Shown here piece after piece: positions 8,505 through 17,402 of a stretch of 64,000 bases of DNA. Position numbers and translations under genes: made by a program. Source of the DNA: Phycisphaerae bacterium (GTDB taxonomy: Bacteria; Planctomycetota; Phycisphaerae; Phycisphaerales; UBA1924). The notes under the pieces were generated by a model that worked only from the letters and a program-made list of their open reading frames with translations, ran no database searches and was not told where the DNA came from. The stretch spans positions 1-64,000 of the forward strand of contig JAEUIZ010000057.1 of the NCBI GenBank assembly GCA_016793805.1. The letters are read 5' to 3'. Position 1 is the first letter of the stretch; every line of letters starts with the position of its first letter.

Positions 8505-8696
8505 TCCGGCGCTCCGCGCACGCCCTTAGTCCGACCGCTTGCGGGGTTCGCATGCTCGGCTGCTCCAGGGCTACCAATGGCGAACCGCGGCGTGCTTCTC
8601 GTGGTACGCGGTTCCTGCGGTGGGGCGCCCAAGTCTGGGGCGTCTTGGTCCGATAGTCTGTCTATGCTGCACACGCACCCCGAGCCGAGCCCGACC

Positions 8697-9875
8697 ATGC
8701 CGCACCACGAGATTCCCCTGAGCCGTCCGGACATCTCCGACCTCGAGGTGAGCATGGTCTCGGAGGTGCTGCGATCCGGGCGGCTCGCCCTGGGGCCAAT
8801 GGCCGAGAAGTTCGAGAAACTCGTCGCGGCCCGGGCGGGCTGCACCCACGGCATCGCGGTCAGTTCGGGCACCAGCGGGCTGCACCTCATCATGCGGGCC
8901 CTGGAGATCGGCCCGGGCGACGAGGTCATCACGACGCCGTTCTCCTTCATCGCGTCGAGCAACTGCATCCTCTACGCCGGCGCCACCCCGGTCTTTGTGG
9001 ACATCTGCCCCAAGACGCTGAACATGGACCCGGCCCAGGTCGAGCGCGCGATCGGTCCGCGCACCCGTGCCATCCTCGCCGTCGAGACGTTCGGCAACCC
9101 GGCCTACATGGACGCGTACGCCTCCATCGCCGCGCGACACGAACTCCCGCTCATCGAGGACTCGTGCGAGGCGCTGGCGACGCGGATGGCGGGCCGCCCG
9201 TGCGGCTCCTTTGGTCGCGTCGGGGTGTTTGGGTTCTACCCGAATAAGCAGATCACGACGGGGGAGGGCGGGATGATCGTCACGGACGACGAGCGGCTCG
9301 CGGACCTGTGCCGATCCATGCGGAACCAGGGTCGGGCCGTGGGGCATGACCTCGCGAACCGCCCGCAATCCTCGACGGTTGGCGCGTGGCTCTTCCACCA
9401 GCGCCTCGGGTACAACTACCGGATGCCCGAGATCAACGCGGCGCTGGGCGTGGCCCAGATGCGCCGCCTCGACGACATCCTCGCGCAGCGGCGCCGGGTC
9501 GCCGAGTTGTACATGAAACGGCTCATGGGCAACTCGCGGCTGATCCTCCCGACGATCGGGCCCGAGACCGAGATGAGTTGGTTCGTGTTTGTGGTGCGGC
9601 TCGCCACGGGCTACACGAGCCAGGAGCGGGACCGGATCATCGCGGGCATGCGCAACCACGACGTGGGGGCCGCGGACTATTTCCCCTGCATCCACCTCCA
9701 GCCGTTCTACCGCGAGCAGTTCGGCTTCGAGCCCGGGATGTTCCCGATCGCCGAGGCCGTCAGCCAGCGGACGATCGCGCTGCCGTTCTCGAGCAACATG
9801 TCCGAGCGCGAGGTCGAGATCGCGTGCGCGACGCTCGAGGTGATGATCGAGCGTGAGAACCTCCGGCGGGGCTGA
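8697..9875 (+). CDS. DegT/DnrJ/EryC1/StrS-family aminotransferase
   Basis: About 392-residue PLP-dependent sugar aminotransferase; the family converts nucleotide keto-sugars to amino sugars for surface polysaccharides or glycoconjugates. Visible features are the early PLP-phosphate loop AVSSGTSGLHL, the EDSCEALAT segment and the Schiff-base lysine in FYPNKQITTGEGG. The C-terminal half carries the usual YNYRMPEINAALG motif. I chose the ATG that directly precedes the family-typical IPLSRPDI opening; an ATG at 8664, four bases after a TAGTCT box, would add 11 residues. The gene stands alone and converges on the LOG gene with only four bases between stops. The sugar substrate is unknown. Confidence 0.88.
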   Translation: MPHHEIPLSRPDISDLEVSMVSEVLRSGRLALGPMAEKFEKLVAARAGCTHGIAVSSGTSGLHLIMRALEIGPGDEVITTPFSFIASSNCILYAGATPVFVDICPKTLNMDPAQVERAIGPRTRAILAVETFGNPAYMDAYASIAARHELPLIEDSCEALATRMAGRPCGSFGRVGVFGFYPNKQITTGEGGMIVTDDERLADLCRSMRNQGRAVGHDLANRPQSSTVGAWLFHQRLGYNYRMPEINAALGVAQMRRLDDILAQRRRVAELYMKRLMGNSRLILPTIGPETEMSWFVFVVRLATGYTSQERDRIIAGMRNHDVGAADYFPCIHLQPFYREQFGFEPGMFPIAEAVSQRTIALPFSSNMSEREVEIACATLEVMIERENLRRG

Positions 9876-9879
9876 TCCG

Positions 9880-10476
9880 TCACACCCGCGGCGTGCGCTC
9901 CCAGTCCCTCCGTGGGGCGGGGCGCCACGCCCGCATCCGATCCAGGAGTTCTCCCGGGTCGGTGCCGACGAGGAACGCCTCATCGGGGCGCAGCCGGAGG
10001 AACCCCTCGTCCGCCATGTGCGCGACGAAACGGAGCAGGGGGTCGTAGTAGCCGTCGACGTTGAGGATGCCGACGGGCTTGGCGTGGATCCCGAGTTGCG
10101 CCCACGCGAGGATCTCGAAGAGTTCGTCCATCGTGCCGACCCCGCCCGGGAGCGCGACGAAGCCCCGGGCCAGGTCGGCCATCGCCCTCTTGCGCTGGTG
10201 CATCGTCTCGACGACCTGCAACTCGGTGAGCCCGTCGTGGGCGACTTCCTTGTGCTTCAGGTCGTGGGTGATGACCCCGATGACCCTCCCGCCCGCGGCG
10301 ATGGCGCCGTCGGCGACCTCGCCCATCAGGCCCAACTTTCCTCCGCCGTAGATCAGCCCGATCCCGCGCTCGCCCAAGGCGGCGCCGATTGCCCTGGCCG
10401 CGTCGCGATAGGCGCGGCGAGCGCCCCACGCCGAGGCGCAATAGACGCACACGGGATCGAGGGCCGCCCACGTCAC
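9880..10476 (-). CDS. LOG-family protein (nucleoside monophosphate phosphoribohydrolase-like)
   Basis: 198-residue LOG/TIGR00730 protein. The Rossmann-type fold shows YGGGKLGLMG near residue 45 and the active-site motif PGGVGTMDE near residue 100. Relatives cleave adenosine- or cytokinin-type monophosphates at the N-glycosidic bond; bacterial members are often annotated as putative lysine decarboxylase, which is not supported by function. The GTG start overlaps the stop of the upstream YhhQ gene (GTGA), so the two are co-translated. Why a queuosine-precursor transporter and a LOG hydrolase are paired is unknown; both act on modified bases or nucleotides. Confidence 0.88.
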   Translation of the reverse strand: MTWAALDPVCVYCASAWGARRAYRDAARAIGAALGERGIGLIYGGGKLGLMGEVADGAIAAGGRVIGVITHDLKHKEVAHDGLTELQVVETMHQRKRAMADLARGFVALPGGVGTMDELFEILAWAQLGIHAKPVGILNVDGYYDPLLRFVAHMADEGFLRLRPDEAFLVGTDPGELLDRMRAWRPAPRRDWERTPRV

Positions 10477-11291
10477 GCTCGGGTGTCCTCCGCGGACAGC
10501 GGCGAGAGCCCGAAGACCCGGTGAAGGACCGCGTGGCCCGCGTAGATCAGCGGCGTGATCCCCACCGCGAGCACGAACTTCAGGAGGTACCCCGTCGCGG
10601 CGATCGCCAGGATGTCGGCGAAGGGCGCGGGCGGGGGCGAGTCCGGCGAGACCAGCACCCGCCGCCCCAGGCCGAACGCGAGGTAACTCACCACGAAACT
10701 GTCGATCATCTGCGAGACGACGGTGCTCCCCGTGGCCCGCAGCCAGAGCGCCCGCCCGCGCGTGACCCGCTTGAGCAGGTGGAAGACCCAGATGTCGAAC
10801 AACTGGCCGACGACGTACGCCGTGACCGACGCGAGGTACATGATCTTGGCAGACCCAAAGACCGCGTCGAAGGCCTCGGGCTTGACGTTGAACGCCGCGG
10901 GGAGGTAGGGCATGGCCTGCGCGATGTTGATGACGACAAAGACGAAGAGCGCCATGGTCATGCAGATCCACGTCACCCGCCGCGCCGCGCGCTTGCCGTA
11001 ATACTCGTTGATGAGGTCCGTGAGCAGGAACGTGACCGGGAAGGTGAGCATCCCGCAGGTGTGCTCGATCGCGTCGATGGACCTGTTCAGCAGCGGCAGA
11101 TGCGCCGTGAACCCCAGCGGGATGCGGAAGAGTTTGATCCCGATGATGTCGGAGATGAGCAGGCACGAGACGGAGAGCCCCGTGAGCCAGACGTACAGCC
11201 GCTGCTGCACGCTCATCGCGTAGGGCGGGTGAACGGGGTCGAGCGAGCCCTCGCCGCGCGACCACTCGCCGCCGTTGCCTGCGTTCGCCAT
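10473..11291 (-). CDS. yhhQ: VUT-family queuosine precursor transporter (YhhQ-like)
   Basis: 272-residue inner-membrane protein of the vitamin-uptake-transporter/YhhQ family, which imports 7-cyano-7-deazaguanine for queuosine tRNA modification. Six hydrophobic spans are evident, with the family motifs GIKLFRIPLGF, AIEHTCGMLTFPVTFLLTDLINEYYGK and TAYVVGQLFDIWVFHLLKR. The first 25 residues are polar; an internal ATG at residue 26 is an alternative start. The upstream ATG at 11291 is favoured because a TAGACT box ends exactly six bases before it, the recurrent leaderless arrangement of this window. It overlaps the LOG gene by four bases. Confidence 0.88.
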   Translation of the reverse strand: MANAGNGGEWSRGEGSLDPVHPPYAMSVQQRLYVWLTGLSVSCLLISDIIGIKLFRIPLGFTAHLPLLNRSIDAIEHTCGMLTFPVTFLLTDLINEYYGKRAARRVTWICMTMALFVFVVINIAQAMPYLPAAFNVKPEAFDAVFGSAKIMYLASVTAYVVGQLFDIWVFHLLKRVTRGRALWLRATGSTVVSQMIDSFVVSYLAFGLGRRVLVSPDSPPPAPFADILAIAATGYLLKFVLAVGITPLIYAGHAVLHRVFGLSPLSAEDTRA

Positions 11292-11297
11292 GGCGGC

Positions 11298-11303
11298 AGT
11301 CTA
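11298..11303 (-). promoter_or_regulatory. TAGACT -10 box, leaderless start of yhhQ
   Basis: TAGACT is followed by six bases and then ATG. A -10 box in this position puts the transcription start on or next to the start codon. No Shine-Dalgarno site is present. Confidence 0.55.
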
Positions 11304-11410
11304 GCGGATCCGGGAGTGTCCCCCCATCGGTGACGGCGAGCGGCGAGATGACGATCACCCGTCGCGCGGGACCGAACGCGCCCCGAGTTGAGCCTCCGCG
11401 CCGAGCCCGG

Positions 11411-11416
11411 TACGCT
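11411..11416 (+). promoter_or_regulatory. TACGCT -10 box, leaderless start of lptD
   Basis: TACGCT is followed by six bases and a GTG codon that opens a clear signal peptide. The box decides the start between this GTG and an ATG three codons later. Confidence 0.55.
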
Positions 11417-11422
11417 GCCCGC

Positions 11423-14400
11423 GTGTTCAGGATGAACCGCATCTCGCTCGCCTCGGCGTTCGGGCTCCGTGCCGTTGCCGGGTTTCCCTTGGGGTTGGGC
11501 CTCGCGGCCGCGCTCCTCGCCCCTGCGGCATCAGCCCGCGCCCAGCCGATCGAGCCCGACGGGCGTTCGCTCGCCCTCCACCGCTTGGCCGTCCCCGTGA
11601 CTGAGGGCGTGATCGACCTCGCCGCCCAGCGCGCGTGGGCGTGGGCCGAGCCCGACGGCACCCGTCGCCTGCTGCTCGTGGGCGATGCCCGCGTTCGCGT
11701 CGGCACGCTCGATCTTGCCGCCGCGGGTGCGGCCGTCTGGCTCGCACCGCTCCCCCCGACCGATCCCGACGCGGGCCCCGGCGTGTGGCAGGTCTTTCTC
11801 TACCTCGATCGCGCGGGGGCAGCGACCGACGACCCGCAGTTTGACGCCGATCGTGTGATCGTGCTCGCCGCGGATCGACTGCCCGTGCGTGCGATCATCA
11901 AGTCCGACGCGGGCGTGCGTCTCCGCGCCGATCGCCTCGTCCCCGAACGCCCGGACGAGCCCCTGGTGGGCGAGGGTGAGCGCTCGCTCGCGGGCCTGCT
12001 CCGCCGGCAGCGTCGCGGCGAGCCGGTGCCCACGCCCAATCCCGACGACCTCTCGCGCCGGGGCCTGCCTGTTCCGCCGCTGGTTCCGGGCCAGGCTCGG
12101 CCTTTCGATCCCGCGGGCGTCGATGCCGTCCGCGACGAGATCGAGCGGCAGTCGGCGATCTCGCCGGACGCGATCGAGCCGATCTTTGCGCGCGAGGGCG
12201 TGTTCTCGTTCGCGACCGAGGGCGACATCAGCATCGAGGCCGGCGCGGACGAGAACATCGCGATCCTCGACGCGCCGACCACCGTTCAATACTGGGACCG
12301 TGCCCGAGATCGCACGCTGCAACTCTCCGCCCAGCGCGTCGTGGCGTTCCTCGATCCCGGGCCGCTGGCCGAGAGCCTCGGCAACATCTCCGCCAGGACG
12401 ATCCGTGGGCTCTATCTCGAGGGCGGCGTCACCGCGGATTCCGAGGGCTCGCGCGGGACGGAGCGGTACTCGATCCGCGCGCCTCGCGTCTACTACGACG
12501 TGCGTAACAGCCGCGGCGTCCTCCTCGACGCCGTCTTCTGGACCTATGACCAGAAGCGGGGCCTCCCGCTCTACGTGCGCGCCAAGGCGATCCGCCAGGA
12601 ATCGTCCGACCAGTTCCGGGCCGAGCGAGCGATCCTCTCCAACACAGCCTTCTTCGAGCCCGATCTTGCCCTGGGTGCCTCCGCCGTCACCATCCGCCGA
12701 ACCAAGGACCGGGACGGCGACACGCGCACCCTCGTCGATGCTCGCCACATCACCGTCAACGCCGGTGGCCTCCCCGTCTTCTATTGGCCCATCCTCCGCG
12801 GCGATCCCGAGGCCCTCCCGCTCCGAGACCTGCGCATCGAGTCCTCTTCGGGCTCCGGGCCCGCGGTCCGATCGACCTGGAACCTCTTCGCCCTTGCCGG
12901 CATCCGTCCCGACAGCGATGCCTCCGCGAACCTTCTCCTCGACTACTACTTCGATCGCGGGGCCGCGATCGGCTCCGAACTCTCGTGGCGTGCGCCGACC
13001 TTTGCCGGCGGGCTCCTGGGCTACTTCGTCCCGCAGGACGAGGGGCGCGACCTCCTCGCCACGGGCGTCAAGAAGGACCACGGCGGGGACACGCGCGGGA
13101 TGATCACCGCCGAGCACCGCGCCGCCATCGGGGACGAGTGGACCCTCTTCGCCGAGGGCTCGTACATCTCCGACGACACCTTTATCGACGGGTTCTTCGA
13201 TCCGCTCGCCCGCACCCGCCGCGAGTTCACCAACTCCCTCTACCTCCGCCGGCTCCGCGACAACTCGCTCCTCTCCGGCGAACTCCGCGGGACCGCCAAC
13301 GACTTCATCTCGAACCAGTACCTGCTGCAAACCCCCGGGTACGTCGTCGAGAAGTTCCCCGACGTGGGCTACCTCCGCCTCGCCGATGATCTCCTGGACG
13401 AGTACCCGGGCCTGCTCACCGCCTCGACCCAGATTCGCCTCACCGAGATGCGCCTGCGATTCCCCGATCCCAAGGCCCGCGAGATCGGATTCACCACGCC
13501 CTTCCGGTCGCAGTCGCTCTTCGGGATCGCGCCGGGCGAGTCGATCGCCGACGCCCTCAAGGCGCGCGGGTACACGGAGAGCCCCGTCGCGCGCTTCGAC
13601 GCTCGCGAGGAGGTCTCGGCCCAACTCGCCGCCGGGCCGGTCTCCATCACGCCCTTCGTCACCGGGCGCCTCACCGCCTATGACGACTCCTTCGAGTCCT
13701 TCTCGCCCGACGCCGACGAGCAGTACCGGCTCTGGGGTTCCGTCGGCGTGACGGCCGCCACCGAGGCCCAGCGCATCGACAACGCCGCCGAGTCGCGCCT
13801 CTTCGACGTGCACCGCCTCCGCCACATCCTCGCGCCCAGCATCACCGTCTGGCACGCCGAGTCGTCCATCGACCGCGTCGATCTCCCCGTTTACGACGAC
13901 GAGGTCGAGTCCCTCGCCGAGGGGACCGCGATCCGGCTCAACCTCGACCAGACCTTCCAGACGCAGCGCGGCGGCGCGGGCCGCTGGCGATCCGTCGACT
14001 TCCTCACCATCGGCACCGAACTCGTCGTCTCCTCCGGCGATGTCGACCGCGAGTCCCCCATCGGGCGCTTCTTCGCCTATCGCCCCGAATATTCCAACCT
14101 CGGGGGCACCTACGGCACCCTCGACGTCGCGTGGCAGGCCACCGAGGTCCTCGGCGTCGGCGTGCGCACGATCTACGACTTCGACCTCAACCAGCCCGCC
14201 GCCACCTTCGCCGGCTTCACCCTCCAGCACACGCCCGACTTCTCCAGTTACGCCGAGAGCCGGTACCTCAATGCCCAGGACCAGACCCTTGTCTCCGCCG
14301 GCGTCCGCTACGAACTCACGCCCAAGTACGGCATCACGCTCGGCGCCTCCTACGACACCAACCGCGGCGAACTCCAGAGCATCAACTCGGAGGTGCGACG

Positions 14401-14551
14401 CCGATACCCGTCGGTGATCTGCGGCGTGGGGCTCAACTTCAACAACATCACCAACGAGACCGGGTTCGGAGTCGTTCTCATCCCCGTCGGCTCCGAGGGA
14501 CGTGCCGCTCGCCTGAGCGGCCTGGGCACCCGCGGCGGGCTGGGCGACTGA
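11423..14551 (+). CDS. lptD: LptD-like LPS-assembly outer-membrane protein
   Basis: 1042-residue secreted protein. It begins with a signal peptide ending near residue 38 (ASARAQ), followed by an OstA/LptA-type beta-jellyroll region to about residue 480, and a long C-terminal region of alternating beta strands. The LptD signature is visible as RHILAPSITVWHAE around residue 800. LptD receives lipopolysaccharide from LptA and inserts it into the outer leaflet of the outer membrane with LptE. At over 1000 residues it is longer than the E. coli protein (784); an extra Pro/Arg-rich stretch near residues 165-215 accounts for part of this. The conserved inter-domain cysteines of E. coli LptD are not evident. 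No lptE is adjacent. Confidence 0.8.
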   Translation: MFRMNRISLASAFGLRAVAGFPLGLGLAAALLAPAASARAQPIEPDGRSLALHRLAVPVTEGVIDLAAQRAWAWAEPDGTRRLLLVGDARVRVGTLDLAAAGAAVWLAPLPPTDPDAGPGVWQVFLYLDRAGAATDDPQFDADRVIVLAADRLPVRAIIKSDAGVRLRADRLVPERPDEPLVGEGERSLAGLLRRQRRGEPVPTPNPDDLSRRGLPVPPLVPGQARPFDPAGVDAVRDEIERQSAISPDAIEPIFAREGVFSFATEGDISIEAGADENIAILDAPTTVQYWDRARDRTLQLSAQRVVAFLDPGPLAESLGNISARTIRGLYLEGGVTADSEGSRGTERYSIRAPRVYYDVRNSRGVLLDAVFWTYDQKRGLPLYVRAKAIRQESSDQFRAERAILSNTAFFEPDLALGASAVTIRRTKDRDGDTRTLVDARHITVNAGGLPVFYWPILRGDPEALPLRDLRIESSSGSGPAVRSTWNLFALAGIRPDSDASANLLLDYYFDRGAAIGSELSWRAPTFAGGLLGYFVPQDEGRDLLATGVKKDHGGDTRGMITAEHRAAIGDEWTLFAEGSYISDDTFIDGFFDPLARTRREFTNSLYLRRLRDNSLLSGELRGTANDFISNQYLLQTPGYVVEKFPDVGYLRLADDLLDEYPGLLTASTQIRLTEMRLRFPDPKAREIGFTTPFRSQSLFGIAPGESIADALKARGYTESPVARFDAREEVSAQLAAGPVSITPFVTGRLTAYDDSFESFSPDADEQYRLWGSVGVTAATEAQRIDNAAESRLFDVHRLRHILAPSITVWHAESSIDRVDLPVYDDEVESLAEGTAIRLNLDQTFQTQRGGAGRWRSVDFLTIGTELVVSSGDVDRESPIGRFFAYRPEYSNLGGTYGTLDVAWQATEVLGVGVRTIYDFDLNQPAATFAGFTLQHTPDFSSYAESRYLNAQDQTLVSAGVRYELTPKYGITLGASYDTNRGELQSINSEVRRRYPSVICGVGLNFNNITNETGFGVVLIPVGSEGRAARLSGLGTRGGLGD

Positions 14552-14576
14552 CGCGCTGCGAGCCCTCCGCGGCCTC

Positions 14577-14582
14577 TATGCT
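14577..14582 (+). promoter_or_regulatory. TATGCT -10 box, leaderless start of the SDR gene
   Basis: TATGCT is separated by six bases from ATG at 14589, 26 bases after the lptD stop. The dehydrogenase can therefore be transcribed independently of lptD. Confidence 0.55.
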
Positions 14583-14588
14583 GCCAGC

Positions 14589-15392
14589 ATGATCGAACTC
14601 CGCGATCGACCCATCGCCATCACCGGCGCGTCGTCGGGCATCGGCTTGGCCACGGCCCTCGCGTGCGCGCGCGCGGGCATGCCCGTCGCCCTCGCGGCCC
14701 GGCGCGCCGATCGCTTGGACGACGCCGTGCGCACGATCCAGGCCGCCGGCGGCCGCGCCATCGCCGTGGCGTGCAACGTCGATACGCCCGGCGACCCCGA
14801 GCGACTCATCGCGAGCACGATCAAGGCCTTCGGGGGGATCTACGCCGTCTTCGCCAACGCCGGGTACGGGCTCGACCGCGCCATGCACGAGTGCTCGGAC
14901 GCCGACGTGCGTGCGATCTTCGAGACTAACTTCTTCGGGTGTCTTGCGACGATCCGCCCGGCCCTGGCGCCCATGCTCGCCGCTCGCCGCGGGCACGTGC
15001 TGGTCTGCTCCAGTTGTCTCGCCAAGATGGGCACGCCGTTCCACGGGGCGTATTCCGCGACCAAGGCCGCCCAGGACCACGTCGCCCGCGCGATGCGAAT
15101 CGAACTGGCCGGCACGGGCGTGTTCGTCTCCAGCGTCCACCCGATCGGCACGCGGACCGAACTCTTCGACCTCATGGAAGCGCGATCGGGCCAGAAGCGG
15201 GCGCTGCGCTCGCCCGTCTCGCTCATGCAGCCGCCCGAGCGAGTGGCGCACGCCATCGTCCGGTGCCTGCGCCGGCCGCGGGGCGAGGTCTGGACGAGCG
15301 CCCCGGCACGATGGGCATTCGCGCTCTCGGGGCTGTTCCCGACGCTCACCGACGCGATCCTCCGCCGGGCTACGCGCCCGCGACGCGGCTGA
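14589..15392 (+). CDS. Short-chain dehydrogenase/reductase
   Basis: 267-residue classical SDR oxidoreductase. The cofactor site ITGASSGIGLA is at residues 11-21, the structural NAG-like motif appears as FANAGYG, and the catalytic pair as Y-S-A-T-K preceded by a Ser in VCSSCLAK. An Arg following the Rossmann loop (AARRADRL) suggests NADP preference. The substrate cannot be inferred. It follows lptD on the same strand with its own promoter and converges on ispF with 15 bases between stops. Confidence 0.9.
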   Translation: MIELRDRPIAITGASSGIGLATALACARAGMPVALAARRADRLDDAVRTIQAAGGRAIAVACNVDTPGDPERLIASTIKAFGGIYAVFANAGYGLDRAMHECSDADVRAIFETNFFGCLATIRPALAPMLAARRGHVLVCSSCLAKMGTPFHGAYSATKAAQDHVARAMRIELAGTGVFVSSVHPIGTRTELFDLMEARSGQKRALRSPVSLMQPPERVAHAIVRCLRRPRGEVWTSAPARWAFALSGLFPTLTDAILRRATRPRRG

Positions 15393-15407
15393 TCGTCGCA
15401 CGCGGCG

Positions 15408-15914
15408 TCACCCCCGCGCCAGGAGCACCACGGCGTGGACCTCGATCGCCCGGCCCTCGCCCACGGCGTCCACGCCCTCGTGCGTCTTGCCCTTGACGTT
15501 CACCCGCGACTCGTCCACGCCCATGATCCGCGCCACGGATCGCCGGATCTCGTCCTTGTGCGGGCCGATCCTGGGGCGTTCGAGGATCACCGTGGCGTCG
15601 AGGTTGGCGACCCACCAGCCGTCGGCGCGCGCGCGCCGGAGGGCCTCCTCGACGAAGCGGTCCGATGCCGCGCCCTTCCAGGTGGGATCGGAATCGGGGA
15701 ACAGTTGCCCGATGTCGGGCAGGCCCAGGGCGCCAAGGACGGCATCGGTGATCGCGTGGAGGAGCGCGTCGCCGTCGGAGTGAGCGACCGGGCCGATCGG
15801 CGAGTCCAGGATGACGCCGCCGAGGATCAGCGGTTGGCCGCCGGCCGAGGTCGGGGCGAGCCGATGCAGGTCGTGCCCGTGTCCGATGCGCAGGTTTGGC
15901 GTGTGATCGGTCAT
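15408..15914 (-). CDS. ispF: 2-C-methyl-D-erythritol 2,4-cyclodiphosphate synthase
   Basis: 168-residue IspF, the fifth enzyme of the methylerythritol phosphate route to isoprenoids; it closes CDP-ME-2-phosphate to the cyclic diphosphate and releases CMP. Motifs are RIGHGHDLHRL (zinc ligands Asp and His), the HSDGDALLHAITDAVLGAL helix and DIGQLFPDSD. The ATG at 15914 gives the usual family length; an upstream start at 15947 would add 11 residues and begin inside a TAGGAT box that more likely is the promoter. It stands alone, divergent from the lipoprotein gene. Confidence 0.93.
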   Translation of the reverse strand: MTDHTPNLRIGHGHDLHRLAPTSAGGQPLILGGVILDSPIGPVAHSDGDALLHAITDAVLGALGLPDIGQLFPDSDPTWKGAASDRFVEEALRRARADGWWVANLDATVILERPRIGPHKDEIRRSVARIMGVDESRVNVKGKTHEGVDAVGEGRAIEVHAVVLLARG

Positions 15915-16041
15915 GATGGCGAAGCCGGTCGGTCGAGATTGGAACATCCTACCGTGGAGATGGACGATAAACTCCGGAGGCGGCCCGGGCGTAGCAGTCC
16001 GGGCGATCTGAAAGCGACGTCCGAGAACTTTGGAGCACCCG

Positions 16042-16479
16042 ATGTCGAGCCTTCGAACGATCCTGAGCGCTGGAGTGCTGGTGTGCGGGTTGCTGGCCGG
16101 CGGGTGCTGGGTCCCGGGGTACTACCCCGAGGGAAGCCAGGCGACGCGCGGGCTGAGCACGTATCCGAGCACGCCGGACTACCCACAGACAATCTCGCTG
16201 CGTGATCTTTCGACGGGCGAGGTGATCTGGACGGTGGACGTGCCGGTGGGGAAGCAGTTGGTGGTGAGGTTCTTCGATGACTGGGAGCCTCGGAACGAGT
16301 CGCGTCCGGCGCTGATGCGGTGGGAGATCATGGACCTTGGGCGGTCGTTCGGAGAGTTGGACAACGTGATCCCGGCACCGCACGAGTTGAATCGGCGTTT
16401 GGACGTGACGTATCGCAAGAGCCGGGAGGGGGTGCCGACGCCGGCGAACCTGCCTCCGCCCGAGCCGACGGCGAGGTAG
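16042..16479 (+). CDS. Small lipoprotein of unknown function
   Basis: 145 residues. The first 20 are a lipoprotein signal peptide with the lipobox LLAGGC, so the mature protein should start at that Cys and be membrane-anchored. The rest has no recognised domain; it contains a predicted beta-rich centre (TISLRDLSTGEVIWTVDVPV) that might bind polysaccharide or protein, and a Pro-rich tail. A TGGAG ribosome site lies six bases before the ATG; a TTG four codons upstream is unlikely. It precedes the prepilin-like genes on the same strand but has a separate promoter region between. Confidence 0.75.
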   Translation: MSSLRTILSAGVLVCGLLAGGCWVPGYYPEGSQATRGLSTYPSTPDYPQTISLRDLSTGEVIWTVDVPVGKQLVVRFFDDWEPRNESRPALMRWEIMDLGRSFGELDNVIPAPHELNRRLDVTYRKSREGVPTPANLPPPEPTAR

Positions 16480-16523
16480 GGGTCAGGGGCGCGCGCACAA
16501 TCGAGGTTCCTGGCGTCAGGGTC

Positions 16524-16552
16524 TTGTGCGGATCGCGGACCCGTGGTATGCT
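16524..16552 (+). promoter_or_regulatory. Sigma-70-like promoter of the prepilin-like genes
   Basis: TTGTGC (16524-16529) and TATGCT (16547-16552) are 17 bases apart, an optimal spacing. The implied transcript has a leader of about 75 bases before the GTG at 16635, unlike the leaderless genes nearby. Confidence 0.5.
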
Positions 16553-16634
16553 TTTGACCAGCGGAGGCGGTCGGCGTGAGTCGCCGTCGCGGCGGGGTGT
16601 ACCCGCGGGCTGATTCCGGCCTTGGGCCGCTGGG

Positions 16635-17393
16635 GTGCGTGTGCCTGATCGTCGCGCGTTCACGCTGATCGAGTTGCTGGTGGTGATCGCGATCATCGCG
16701 CTGCTGATCGGGATCCTGCTGCCGTCGCTGGCCGGTGCGCGGGCGGCGTCGCGGTCGGCGAAGTGTCTGTCGAACCATCGCCAGATCGGACTGGCGGCGA
16801 TGATGTACGCGAACGAGAAGAAGGACTACATCCCGCGCGAGGGCGTGTTGGGGATTCCGGATCCGTGGGTGCGAACGGGGTGGGCGATCGGGCTTCGGCC
16901 GTACCTGGACCCGGAGGTGGTGGATCGGACGACGGTGGGGGACAAGTTCGAGCGTGCGCCGTATTACTGGGATCCGGCGCGGATCAACGACGGGCACAAG
17001 ATCCACTACGTGGTGAACGCGGTGCCGTTCCTTCGGCCCGGGGTGGTGAACCCGGCGGGGGCGTCGAACGACAACGCGCGGCGCGGTCCCGGGCGGCTGA
17101 GCAACTTCCCGTTTCCGTCGCGGACGCTGTACATCACGGACTTCGCGGAGGACCCTCAGGGCGTGTATTCGAGCGCGTGGTACGCGGGGACGCCGGCGTA
17201 TGACATGCAGATCTCGCAGTGGTACGACATCTGGGCTGCGGCGCAGTTCAGCGGGCCGTCTTCGGGATGGCGGGTGTTCCCGAAGCGTCATGGGAACGGG
17301 GCGAACGCGGTGTTCCTGGATGGGCACGCGGCGTTGGTGAAGGCCGAGGCGATCACGACGATCTCGACGTGGGACGACGGGATCTACAAGTAG
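16635..17393 (+). CDS. Type II secretion/prepilin-like protein with H-X9-DG domain (1)
   Basis: 252 residues. A short basic leader (MRVPDRRA) is followed by [20 protein letters not shown], the prepilin-peptidase recognition and assembly helix with Glu at +5. The C-terminus has [17 protein letters not shown], the H-x9-D-G box typical of planctomycetal pseudopilin-like proteins. Such proteins are exported by a type II/type IV pilus-like machine; individual roles are unknown. The GTG at 16635 or another two codons on could be the start. It is followed nine bases later by a paralog. Confidence 0.88.
   Translation: MRVPDRRAFTLIELLVVIAIIALLIGILLPSLAGARAASRSAKCLSNHRQIGLAAMMYANEKKDYIPREGVLGIPDPWVRTGWAIGLRPYLDPEVVDRTTVGDKFERAPYYWDPARINDGHKIHYVVNAVPFLRPGVVNPAGASNDNARRGPGRLSNFPFPSRTLYITDFAEDPQGVYSSAWYAGTPAYDMQISQWYDIWAAAQFSGPSSGWRVFPKRHGNGANAVFLDGHAALVKAEAITTISTWDDGIYK
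16659..16742 (+). repeat. Direct repeat, copy 1 (prepilin helix)
   Basis: Eighty-four bases encoding the prepilin helix and the LAGAR segment that are almost identical to 17424-17507. The match is at the DNA level, including synonymous positions, whereas the rest of the two genes differs. Confidence 0.8.
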
Positions 17394-17402
17394 GAGGGCG
17401 CG

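Larger units (their letters stand above)
8228..8696. other. Long non-coding divergent region
   Basis: No convincing gene is seen between the PilZ gene (minus) and the aminotransferase (plus). The stretch holds an unusually AT-rich island at 8332-8366 containing AATAT-aaac-ATATT inside CTAAT...ATTAG; a perfect 14-bp palindrome CCGGGGTACCCCGG at 8448-8461; a 12-C homopolymer at 8493-8504; and TAGTCT/TATGCT boxes at 8654-8668 just before the aminotransferase. It is the longest gene-free segment in the window and looks regulatory. Confidence 0.5.

Noticed and set aside
9880..10476. Lysine decarboxylase annotation for the LOG-family gene
   Set aside because: The PGGxGTxxE motif marks the LOG phosphoribohydrolase family; no PLP lysine is present.
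11531..14230. 899-codon open frame opposite lptD
   Set aside because: Low-complexity Gly/Glu/Asp composition and full overlap with a recognisable LptD; typical antisense shadow.
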